DNA from: a virus
IMG/VR virus record: IMGVR_UViG_3300030117_001005
Span: 1 to 54,687 of that record
DNA: 54,687 nt
Strand: one strand, 5' to 3'
Positions 29,776-37,136 of the stretch are shown here, one piece after another. Within the stretch, counting starts at the first letter, position 1; each line of letters starts with the position of its first letter. Below the pieces are notes generated by a model. It was given only the letters and a program-made list of their open reading frames with translations. It was not told the DNA's origin and made no database searches. Both the position numbers and the translations under genes were made by a program.

Positions 29776-31733
29776 GAATAGTTGTCAGTGATATAGAGAC
29801 TAACGGTCTTGAGGATAGTGACAAGCTATGGATTTGCGGTGGTAAAGATTTAAGCACTGGTAAAATAAAAAGGTTTGATAACTGCCATGAAGATCCAGTT
29901 GCTAAGGCTGAAGCTATTAAGTGGTATGAATCAGCAGACCTGATTGTTGGTCACAACTTTGTACAGTTTGATGCACCGATGCTAAACAAACTTTTAAAAC
30001 CAGGTATTATAGATCCAAGAAAGATTGTTGATACTGTTATTATAAGTAGGTTAGTTGATTACAACATAGCTATCCCAAAGGGTGCTCAGTATCCTCACAG
30101 CCTTAAGGCTTGGGGTATAAGATTAGGTAAACATAAAGGAGATTTTAATGATTTTTCTAGATACAGTGTTGAGATGGTTGACTACTGGTATCAAGACATC
30201 GAGGTTACAAGTTCTTTGTATGAGCATTTCCATGATATTATTTGGGATGCTGATTGGACTAAATCATTAAGAACAGAACACGATGTACAGATAGAACTGG
30301 TACGGACTCAGTACTACGGTTTTTGTTTTGACAAACCAAAGGCTGAGTTTCTTCTTAACTCAATACAAACAAAAATGAAAACTTTAGAAGAACAATTTCA
30401 AGTAGACTTCCCACCTAAACTTACGGAAGTAAACAGAATAAAGTACCGACTAAAGAAAGACGGAACTGAAATGTCTACCGTCACAAAAGCAAAACAAAAA
30501 TATGGTATGACACACATTGAAGGAGAAGATCTAATCTGTTCTGACTGGATTAGCTTCAACCCTGGATCAGTCAAAGATCGTATTGATGCACTGTGGGAAG
30601 CCAAGTGGAAACCAGTAGATAGAACAAAGACTGCTATAGAGTTTTCAAGAACTAAAGTTGGTGACCCTTGGAAGAAGTCAATTGCTTCTATGGATCAAGA
30701 ATTTTACGACAAAAAGAAAGCTCACTTGGATGTTTACGGATACACAGTTTCAGAGGCAAATCTTAGCACACTTCCTGACACAGCACCTACAGGAGCAAAA
30801 GCTCTAGCCCAGTGGTTGACACTTGAAGGTAGGCGTTCCTCACTGGTGGAGTGGCTAGGACAGTGTGGTGAAGATTTAAGGATACACGGTAGCATCAACA
30901 ACATTGGAGCATGGACAGGACGATGTTCTCACAAAGATCCTAACACTGCTAACATATCCTCTCCGTTTCATGGTGAAGCAAAGACTGCGGTAGAACAGGT
31001 AAAGAAACAATTTGATTTGCACTTACGTGCTTGTTGGACTGTACCATCAGGCTCTTGGTTAGTTGGTACGGATGCTGACGGTATTCAGCTGCGAGTGTTA
31101 GCAGATTATCTTTGGAGACATTTTGATGCCGATCAATATGCTCAAGCTATCATGACAGGAAAGAAAGAAAACGAAACAGATATCCATAACGTAAACAAGA
31201 AAGCTTTGAATGTTCCTAATGGTACAAGGGATATGGCAAAGACTTTTATTTATGCTTGGTTACTTGGAGCAGGGGTAGCAAAGACAGGACAGATACTTAA
31301 CGTAAGTATGATGGCGGCAACCCAAGCACGTACTCGTTTTGAAATGAGTATTGATGGTTTATATAATTTAAAGAACCAACTTGTACCCTACGTTGCAGAG
31401 CAAGGATATTTTACTGGGTATGATGGACGTAAAGTTCCAGTACCTAACGCACACAAAACCTTGGCAGGTATGCTACAAAATGGTGAAGCTTGTTTGATGA
31501 AGCACAGTCTACTCAAGTGGCACGACAAAGCTAGGAAAGAAGGTATTAACTTTAAGATGGTTGGTTTTATTCATGACGAATATCAAGTGGAGGTAACAGG
31601 AACAGAAGAAGAAGCTAAAAGGTTGGGTCAGATACAAGCTGACTGTATGTTAGAAACTGGGGAAGACTTAGGCTTTAAAATACCTACGCCAGGATCATAT
31701 GATATAGGAAAAAATTGGGCTGAAACCCATTGA
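29772..31733 (+). CDS. Family A DNA polymerase with 3'-5' exonuclease (T7 gp5-like)
   Basis: A 653-residue replicative polymerase. Exo I D7-x-E9, Exo II N62/D67 and Exo III Y138-x3-D142 are intact. Motif A is GTDADGIQLR (D434), motif B R486-x3-K490 with Y494 at the E. coli 762 position, and motif C H601-D602-E603. Two positions are unusual: the Pol I Glu710 equivalent is Gln439 and the Tyr766 equivalent is Leu498. Tyr at 762 is known to lower dideoxynucleotide discrimination. The gene overlaps the primase-helicase by 4 bases. Confidence 0.95.
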   Translation: MRIVVSDIETNGLEDSDKLWICGGKDLSTGKIKRFDNCHEDPVAKAEAIKWYESADLIVGHNFVQFDAPMLNKLLKPGIIDPRKIVDTVIISRLVDYNIAIPKGAQYPHSLKAWGIRLGKHKGDFNDFSRYSVEMVDYWYQDIEVTSSLYEHFHDIIWDADWTKSLRTEHDVQIELVRTQYYGFCFDKPKAEFLLNSIQTKMKTLEEQFQVDFPPKLTEVNRIKYRLKKDGTEMSTVTKAKQKYGMTHIEGEDLICSDWISFNPGSVKDRIDALWEAKWKPVDRTKTAIEFSRTKVGDPWKKSIASMDQEFYDKKKAHLDVYGYTVSEANLSTLPDTAPTGAKALAQWLTLEGRRSSLVEWLGQCGEDLRIHGSINNIGAWTGRCSHKDPNTANISSPFHGEAKTAVEQVKKQFDLHLRACWTVPSGSWLVGTDADGIQLRVLADYLWRHFDADQYAQAIMTGKKENETDIHNVNKKALNVPNGTRDMAKTFIYAWLLGAGVAKTGQILNVSMMAATQARTRFEMSIDGLYNLKNQLVPYVAEQGYFTGYDGRKVPVPNAHKTLAGMLQNGEACLMKHSLLKWHDKARKEGINFKMVGFIHDEYQVEVTGTEEEAKRLGQIQADCMLETGEDLGFKIPTPGSYDIGKNWAETH

Positions 31734-31789
31734 CAACCTACTATCACAACACTATGTATTACAGTATTAATGTTTAGAAGGAGGGCAAC

Positions 31790-32311
31790 ATGCCATCAAC
31801 ACAAATGGATATCAAGGGAACAATCGAGTGGGCAAAAGTATTTGAGTCCAACCGTGACCAAAACGAATGGAACACCGAAACAAACGGTGAATACAAAGTA
31901 ACTGTTATCACTGACAAGAAGACTGCTAAGGCTCTTGTTGATGCAGGGTGCAAGAAAAAGATTGAAGAAGTAGAAGGTGGTCACAAGATTACTGTGTCAC
32001 GTCCTCACACTGGCGCACAGGATTGGATGGGTGGATCACCTATCGTAGCCGATGTTACTGGTAAGTCTTGGGATCTTCAAGAAAAAGGTCTTATTGGTAA
32101 TGGTAGTAAGGGAATAGTTAAGGTTGAGGTGTACCCTACAAAGATGGGAACTGGTACACGACTAGTTGGACTTCAAGTCCTAGATCATGTGGTCTATGAA
32201 TCAGAAGGTGGTAACTCCCAACCACGTCAAATGTTTCAGGATCATTCAAAGAGTTCTGGAGGTTCTAAGTCTTCCTCCCAACAAGAACCACAGGACTCAA
32301 TACCCTTCTAG
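31790..32311 (+). CDS. Single-stranded DNA-binding protein-like
   Basis: A 173-residue protein after the polymerase, with a very strong AAGGAGGG ribosome site. A beta-rich core (GEYKVTVITDKKTAKALVDA; GIVKVEVYPTKMGTGTRLVG) fits an OB-type fold like T7 gp2.5, and the disordered Ser/Gln tail ends in DSIPF, nearly the bacterial SSB C-terminal DDDIPF that docks partner proteins. Function is inferred from position, fold pattern and tail. Confidence 0.75.
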   Translation: MPSTQMDIKGTIEWAKVFESNRDQNEWNTETNGEYKVTVITDKKTAKALVDAGCKKKIEEVEGGHKITVSRPHTGAQDWMGGSPIVADVTGKSWDLQEKGLIGNGSKGIVKVEVYPTKMGTGTRLVGLQVLDHVVYESEGGNSQPRQMFQDHSKSSGGSKSSSQQEPQDSIPF

Positions 32312-32343
32312 GTTTTTCAATATCCTTTCTCCCTAGAAGAATT

Positions 32344-32388
32344 AGCCTCCACCCTTGTTTGTAAAGTTTCTTAGGGTGGGGGCTTTTA
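32344..32388 (+). terminator. Rho-independent terminator
   Basis: GCCTCCACCCT (32345-32355) pairs with AGGGTGGGGGC (32373-32383) with one G-T pair and a 17-base loop; an outer A-T pair and TTTT follow. It separates the replication core from the nuclease/nucleotide genes. Confidence 0.7.
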
Positions 32389-32407
32389 AAAATAAAAAGG
32401 TAAGACT

Positions 32408-33274
32408 ATGAAAACTATAGACACACTCGTAAAAGACATGGAGGAAACCATCCAAGGATTAAACGGATGGGATCATATAATAAGTCTTAAGATGGGTGAT
32501 AGAATAGCTAAGGCAGCTACCCTAAGATTCAGAGCACCACAAAAACCAAGAAGATATTTGTCGTTCTCTTCTATCGGTAGTCCTTGCAAAAGAAAACTTT
32601 GGTATAAAATAAACGAACCTGCAGCGAGTAAACCTGCTTCTCCATCAGATTTACTTAAGTTCTTCTATGGCGATATGATTGAGGAATTAGTACTCTCTAT
32701 CGTTGAAGCGTCTGGTCACCGTGTTGAAGGACAACAGGATCGTTTAATCATCAATGACTTAGCAGGTCACAGGGATGCGGTTATTGATGGTATGACAGTG
32801 GATGTTAAGTCTGCCTCCCCTTACTCGTTCAAGAAGTTTGCTGAGGGTAGCTTAAGGGATAATGATCCTTTTGGTTATATCAGTCAGCTTAGTTCTTACG
32901 TGTATGCTGCTAGGACTGATCCACTGGTAAAGAACAAAACACACGGAGCTTTTCTTGTTGTTGATAAAGTAGGAGGAGACATATGCTTAGATGTGTATGA
33001 TTTTTCTGAAGAGATAGAACAAAAAGAAAAAGAAATAGAGCAAGCAAAGACAATGGTATCAGGTATTATTCCTGACAGGGGATACGAACCAGTTCCTCAA
33101 TCAGCAACAAGCCCCAACAAAAAACTTCATCCTTCTTGTGGGTGGTGTGAGTTTAATAAGAAGTGTTGGCCTGAGACAAGAAGGTTTGTTTATAAAACAG
33201 GTGATGTCTTGTTGGTTGACGTTGTTAAACCACCTAATGTTCCAGAAGACTTTACCTATCATGACCAAGAATAA
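32408..33274 (+). CDS. Cas4/RecB-like PD-(D/E)XK exonuclease
   Basis: A 288-residue protein. Conserved nuclease pattern: D123 in HRDAVIDG, D132-V-K134 and QLSSYVY (Q160/Y164). Four Cys (C60 in SPCKRKLWY; C244, C247 and C253 in CGWCEFNKKC) match the iron-sulfur cluster of Cas4/AddB-type nucleases. It likely processes DNA ends in phage recombination. No CRISPR genes are nearby, so a stand-alone phage role is inferred. Endonuclease I overlaps its end by 14 bases. Confidence 0.85.
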   Translation: MKTIDTLVKDMEETIQGLNGWDHIISLKMGDRIAKAATLRFRAPQKPRRYLSFSSIGSPCKRKLWYKINEPAASKPASPSDLLKFFYGDMIEELVLSIVEASGHRVEGQQDRLIINDLAGHRDAVIDGMTVDVKSASPYSFKKFAEGSLRDNDPFGYISQLSSYVYAARTDPLVKNKTHGAFLVVDKVGGDICLDVYDFSEEIEQKEKEIEQAKTMVSGIIPDRGYEPVPQSATSPNKKLHPSCGWCEFNKKCWPETRRFVYKTGDVLLVDVVKPPNVPEDFTYHDQE

Positions 33275-33656
33275 GTACAGAGCATCAGCAATAAAAGCAG
33301 GGTATCGCTCAGGTTTTGAGGATGATGTTGCCAGAGAACTACGCTCAAAAGATGTAGGGTTTGAATACGAAAAAAATAAGATCAAGTGGGTTGACATAAA
33401 GATCAGAACGTATACACCTGACTTCGTTTTAGACAACGGTATTATCATAGAAACAAAAGGACGTTTTGTTGCTAATGATAGACGTAAGCACAAAGAGATA
33501 GCAAAACAATTTCCTGAACTAGATATTCGTTTTGTTTTCCAGAACAGCAGAGCCAAACTTTATAAAGGTGCTAAGTCTTCCTACGGAGATTGGTGCAAGA
33601 AGTACGGCTTTCGATACGCAGAAAAATCTATTCCTGATGAATGGACAAAAGAATAG
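33261..33656 (+). CDS. Endonuclease I-like Holliday-junction resolvase
   Basis: A 131-residue protein from ATG 33261; a longer frame from 33138 would lie inside the preceding gene. Catalytic residues E20, D54, E64 and K66 correspond almost one-to-one with T7 endonuclease I (E20, D55, E65, K67), and KLYKGAKSSYGDWCKKYGF matches the family's C-terminal part. It resolves branched DNA before packaging. Confidence 0.92.
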   Translation: MTKNKYRASAIKAGYRSGFEDDVARELRSKDVGFEYEKNKIKWVDIKIRTYTPDFVLDNGIIIETKGRFVANDRRKHKEIAKQFPELDIRFVFQNSRAKLYKGAKSSYGDWCKKYGFRYAEKSIPDEWTKE

Positions 33657-33697
33657 ATTGACGTAAAAAATTTAGTCTATATAACTTGGAGGTTCTC

Positions 33698-33853
33698 GTG
33701 TTGTTTGAATTGACAATGCTATTGGATGTTGATCCTGAAGCAAACTTTATTGCTTCGGACAGTATAAAAAAGAGTCTTGAAGAAAGAATTCAGGACACCA
33801 TATATGATTTAGATGATGTTAAAATAATTGAGATAGATGCAAAGGAGAAGTAA
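33698..33853 (+). CDS. 51-residue unknown protein with GTG start
   Basis: A GTG at 33698 follows GGAGG by five bases. The product is acidic and helical (VDPEANFIASDSIKKSLEER), ending KIIEIDAKEK. The stop overlaps the MazG-like ATG (TAATG). Function unknown; strong ribosome site and coupling support it. Confidence 0.6.
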   Translation: MLFELTMLLDVDPEANFIASDSIKKSLEERIQDTIYDLDDVKIIEIDAKEK

Positions 33854-34230
33854 TGTTAACACGACAAGACCTAGAAGACATGGGATATTTTGAAGCCTTT
33901 CAATCAACAGAACCAATTAAGTTAGAAGACTATGCTGAGTGGGTAGAAAATAAAATGATTACCACTGGTGATAAAAGATTCCTAGAAAATACAATGGGAT
34001 TGATAGGGGAGACAGGAGAGTTCTTTGAGAAGCTAAAGAAACATAAGAGAGATGACACACCCCTAGATAAACAAGGTGTCACACTGGAAGCAGGGGATAT
34101 GTTCTTTTATTTTATAGCTATACTAAATCTTTTAAATATAAAGCTTGATGATGTTGTAAAAGAAAATATGAAAAAGCTAGACAGCAGAGAGAAACGTGGA
34201 ACAATAAAAGGATCGGGAGATTACAGATGA
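33853..34230 (+). CDS. MazG-like nucleotide pyrophosphohydrolase
   Basis: A 125-residue protein with the MazG metal-binding pattern: E53-x-x-E56 (GETGEFFEKL) and E79-x-x-D82 (LEAGDMFF), followed by a helical LDDVVKENMKKLDSREKRGT. Such enzymes hydrolyse nucleoside triphosphates and in phages may adjust dNTP or (p)ppGpp pools. It overlaps the ribonucleotide reductase gene by 4 bases, supporting a nucleotide-metabolism role. Confidence 0.85.
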   Translation: MLTRQDLEDMGYFEAFQSTEPIKLEDYAEWVENKMITTGDKRFLENTMGLIGETGEFFEKLKKHKRDDTPLDKQGVTLEAGDMFFYFIAILNLLNIKLDDVVKENMKKLDSREKRGTIKGSGDYR

Positions 34231-35984
34231 ACATACCAAACGTAGAACAGGATTATGGACCAACCTTAGAAGTTTCAAAGTGGGTTCACGAAGAGAAATA
34301 CAGAGGCCAAGGAGAAACATTTAAAGATGCTATGACTCGTGTGGCAGAGGCTCTCAAAGATAATGAAGGTCACTTCAACAACTTCAGAACAATATTATAC
34401 AATCAACGTTTTCTTCCTGCAGGTCGTGTACAGTCAGCTATGGGAGCACCAAGACGTGTAACCCCTTACAACTGTTTTGTGTCTACAACTATTGAAGATA
34501 GTATGGACGGGATCATGGACGCTGCAAGACGTGCAGCAGAAACAATGAGATTAGGTGGTGGTATTGGATACGACTTCTCTACCCTACGTCCTCGTGGTGC
34601 AATGATTAAATCTTTGGAGTCAAAGTCCTCTGGTCCTTTATCTTTCATGGGGATCTTTGATGCAGTCTGTAAGACAATAGCTTCTGCAGGTCACAGACGT
34701 GGAGCACAGATGGGTGTGTTACGTGTTGACCATCCTGACATTGAAGAATTTGTTACAGCTAAGAACAACATGACTTCCCTCACAGATTTTAATATTAGTG
34801 TTGGTGTTACTGACAAGTTTATGACAGCAGTAAAAGAAGGTACTGACTTTGATCTAGTGTTCAACGGAGAGGTACGTAAGACAGTCGATGCTCGTGCTCT
34901 TTGGGATAAGATTATGAGGAGCACTTGGGATTGGGCAGAACCTGGTATTCTTTTTATTGATCGTATTAACAAAAAAAATAATCTACACTACTGTGAAACA
35001 ATAGCAGCAACAAACCCTTGTGGTGAACAGCCCTTACCTCCTAATGGTGCGTGTCTTCTTGGCTCGTTTAACTTGGTTAAGTACGTTGTAGATCATGATG
35101 GCAAGTACGTGTTCAACATGAACCAACTTCGCAATGACATACCTCATGTTGTCAGAGCAATGGACAACGTTGTAGACAGGGCAACCTATCCCTTAAAAGA
35201 ACAAGAGCTAGAAGCTAAAAGTAAAAGGCGCATGGGTCTTGGTATCACTGGTGTAGCCAACGCTATAGAAGCACTAGGATTTGAGTATGGAAGTGATCGT
35301 TTCTTACAAACCTTAGAAGAAATAATGGGTGTTATAAGAGATGTGGCTTACACAACTTCTGTTGAACTTGCTATGGAGAAAGGTGCATTTCCTCTTTTTA
35401 GAAGAGAGTATCTTGACTCTGAATTTGCAAAGACGCTGCCTGATCATATAAGAAATCTTATAAGTGAGTACGGTATTCGTAACAGTCACCTGTTATCTGT
35501 AGCTCCAACAGGAACTATAAGTTTGTCAGCAGACAACGTTTCATCTGGTATTGAACCACCTTACAATCTTTTCTACGACAGAAAGATTCAAGAGTTTGAC
35601 GGTGAAAGAACTGAGAGAGTAGAAGACTACGGCTATCGTGTCTTTAAAGTAGCAGGTAAAACAGCTAACGAACTGTCAGTGTTTGACCATGTTAAAGTTC
35701 TTAATGTTGCTTCAAAGTTTGTTGACTCTGCTTGTAGTAAGACTTGCAATGTTGGTGATGATGTAACCTGGGAAGACTTTAAAAAGATTTACATGGATGC
35801 TTATGATGGTGGTGCTTCTGGATGCACAACTTTCAGAGCATCAGGTAAACGTATGGGAATACTTAGCTCTTCTTCATCTGAAGAAATAGTAGAAAAAGAA
35901 GTAGTTGAAGAGACACAGGACTTTGTAGATGAAGGTGGTGCTTGCTACTTTGATCCTACAACAGGACTGCGTAAGTGTGAATGA
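34227..35984 (+). CDS. nrdJ: Class II (B12-dependent) ribonucleotide reductase
   Basis: A 585-residue enzyme reducing ribonucleotides to deoxyribonucleotides. The active-site N263-P-C265-G-E267 is intact, with thiyl Cys265; C83 and C276 form the expected reducing pair and C573/C584 the C-terminal shuttle. GTISLSADNVSSGIEPPY is the conserved loop. No small radical subunit or glycyl-radical domain is present, so the adenosylcobalamin class is inferred. The phage thus depends on host cobalamin. Confidence 0.93.
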   Translation: MNIPNVEQDYGPTLEVSKWVHEEKYRGQGETFKDAMTRVAEALKDNEGHFNNFRTILYNQRFLPAGRVQSAMGAPRRVTPYNCFVSTTIEDSMDGIMDAARRAAETMRLGGGIGYDFSTLRPRGAMIKSLESKSSGPLSFMGIFDAVCKTIASAGHRRGAQMGVLRVDHPDIEEFVTAKNNMTSLTDFNISVGVTDKFMTAVKEGTDFDLVFNGEVRKTVDARALWDKIMRSTWDWAEPGILFIDRINKKNNLHYCETIAATNPCGEQPLPPNGACLLGSFNLVKYVVDHDGKYVFNMNQLRNDIPHVVRAMDNVVDRATYPLKEQELEAKSKRRMGLGITGVANAIEALGFEYGSDRFLQTLEEIMGVIRDVAYTTSVELAMEKGAFPLFRREYLDSEFAKTLPDHIRNLISEYGIRNSHLLSVAPTGTISLSADNVSSGIEPPYNLFYDRKIQEFDGERTERVEDYGYRVFKVAGKTANELSVFDHVKVLNVASKFVDSACSKTCNVGDDVTWEDFKKIYMDAYDGGASGCTTFRASGKRMGILSSSSSEEIVEKEVVEETQDFVDEGGACYFDPTTGLRKCE

Positions 35985-36196
35985 GTATACCTCATGTACG
36001 CAGGGGGATTGCTCCTAGATATGGGAGCACTCCATCCCCTTGTGAAAAAGTCTGTGAAATAGGTGACGATGGCTTATGCCTAGCCTGTAAAAGAACTGTT
36101 GACGAAATAAGGAATTGGCCTATAATGTCGGACTATGAGCAGGAACTTCTACTATGCGAGCTAAAACGGAGGCAGTATGTACAGAAGGAAATTTAG
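35981..36196 (+). CDS. DUF1289-like Cys-rich protein
   Basis: A 71-residue protein overlapping the reductase by 4 bases. PCEKVCEIGDDGLCLACKR places four Cys in the DUF1289 pattern, followed by DEIRNWPIMSDYEQ. The family is common in proteobacteria and probably binds metal or Fe-S; function unknown. Likely host-derived. Confidence 0.75.
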   Translation: MSIPHVRRGIAPRYGSTPSPCEKVCEIGDDGLCLACKRTVDEIRNWPIMSDYEQELLLCELKRRQYVQKEI

Positions 36197-36686
36197 AGCA
36201 GATGTTTATAACGAGGTCAACGAACCTTCAAAGCAAGCCCTTATAAAATATTTAAAAGCAGAAGGGCATGAGATATTATCAACAGAAGAAGATTATAATG
36301 CTGATGTTGTTTCAATAAAAGATGGTAATACTTACTATCATGAGGTGGAACGTAAAGCACAGTGGGGTGAAGATTATTTAGGTAATCGAGGTTTTACTTT
36401 GTTACCAGATAGTCGGTGGCCTTCTGAATGGGAAGAAGTTAGAATCCCAGGAAGAAAACAAAGATTAGTTAAAAAGTATCAGGACGAGATAGACAACTTG
36501 TTTTTCTACGTTCTTAACTGCGAGTATACTAAAGCTTGGAAAATAAAAGGAAGTCAGATGACTGATGATGTTATTAAGAAACCTTCCTTTGCAAGAGTTG
36601 ACAGGCGAGAGACATTCTATCATATACCTTACACTGAAGCCGAACTAATTATTATAGACAAGGAGAGTCATGATAGACAAACGTAA
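36177..36686 (+). CDS. PD-(D/E)XK-like nuclease-fold protein
   Basis: A 169-residue protein with D43 (YNADVVS) and E58-R-K60 (HEVERKAQWG), the D...ExK arrangement of restriction-like nucleases. KQALIKYLKAEGHEILSTEE before it gives the usual helix-strand start. Nuclease activity is inferred. It is the only restriction-type fold seen besides the Cas4-like and endonuclease I proteins. It overlaps both neighbours. Confidence 0.6.
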   Translation: MYRRKFRADVYNEVNEPSKQALIKYLKAEGHEILSTEEDYNADVVSIKDGNTYYHEVERKAQWGEDYLGNRGFTLLPDSRWPSEWEEVRIPGRKQRLVKKYQDEIDNLFFYVLNCEYTKAWKIKGSQMTDDVIKKPSFARVDRRETFYHIPYTEAELIIIDKESHDRQT

Positions 36687-36885
36687 ACAGGTTGGTGGTA
36701 CACATTACCAAAACCTTGCAATAGAACCTATTGATTATATCCTAGCAAACGAATTAGATTTTTGTGAAGGTAATGTTGTGAAGTACGTGTCTCGTTGGAA
36801 AAGTAAAGGGGGTATACAAGACCTACGTAAAGCTGCTCAAAATATAGAGTTCTTAATAGAAAGAGCAGAAGAAGAAAATGAGTAA
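36670..36885 (+). CDS. DUF3310-family protein
   Basis: A 71-residue protein: GGTHYQNLAIEPIDYILANE, FCEGNVVKYVSRWKSKGGIQ and DLRKAAQNIEFLIERAEEE match DUF3310, widespread in phages and part of T7 gp1.7, a nucleotide kinase. Here only the short form is present; activity unknown. Confidence 0.85.
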   Translation: MIDKRKQVGGTHYQNLAIEPIDYILANELDFCEGNVVKYVSRWKSKGGIQDLRKAAQNIEFLIERAEEENE

Positions 36886-37102
36886 AGATAATAAAAAAAC
36901 CCTTGAACAAGAAGCTCAAGAGTTTATGAAAGAAGAGATTCCTACTGGTGATATACCAAGTAGGGATTACTTTGCAGGTGCTGCACTGTCGGGTTTGCTA
37001 GGATCTGGAAAGTATCTACGATCAGAAGAGATTGTAAGCCAAGCATACAATTATTCAAAGCTTATGCTTGATTATAAAAAGAGTAGAGATAAATCTTCTT
37101 AA
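36878..37102 (+). CDS. Small conserved phage protein (SRDYFAGAAL type)
   Basis: A 74-residue protein. IPSRDYFAGAALSGLLGSGK and VSQAYNYSKLMLDYKKS follow a pattern common to small phage proteins in which an RDYFAA.A..GLL segment precedes an AY..AD..L helix; function unknown. It is the last plus-strand gene before the terminator. Confidence 0.65.
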   Translation: MSKDNKKTLEQEAQEFMKEEIPTGDIPSRDYFAGAALSGLLGSGKYLRSEEIVSQAYNYSKLMLDYKKSRDKSS

Positions 37103-37106
37103 ACTA

Positions 37107-37136
37107 AAACCCTCAGTTAAGTCTGGGGGTTTTTTT
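37107..37136. terminator. Bidirectional terminator at the convergent junction
   Basis: AAACCCTCAG (37107-37116) pairs with CTGGGGGTTT (37123-37132) with one G-T pair and a 6-base loop, then a T-run to 37136. On the minus strand the stem is followed by a T-rich stretch too. It lies between stops at 37102 (plus) and 37135 (minus) and can serve both operons. Confidence 0.8.

Noticed and set aside
32408-33274. CRISPR-associated Cas4
   Set aside because: No other cas genes or repeat array; phage recombination context fits better.
33101-33556. 151-codon minus-strand frame
   Set aside because: Antisense to the Cas4-like and endonuclease I genes, which have intact catalytic residues.
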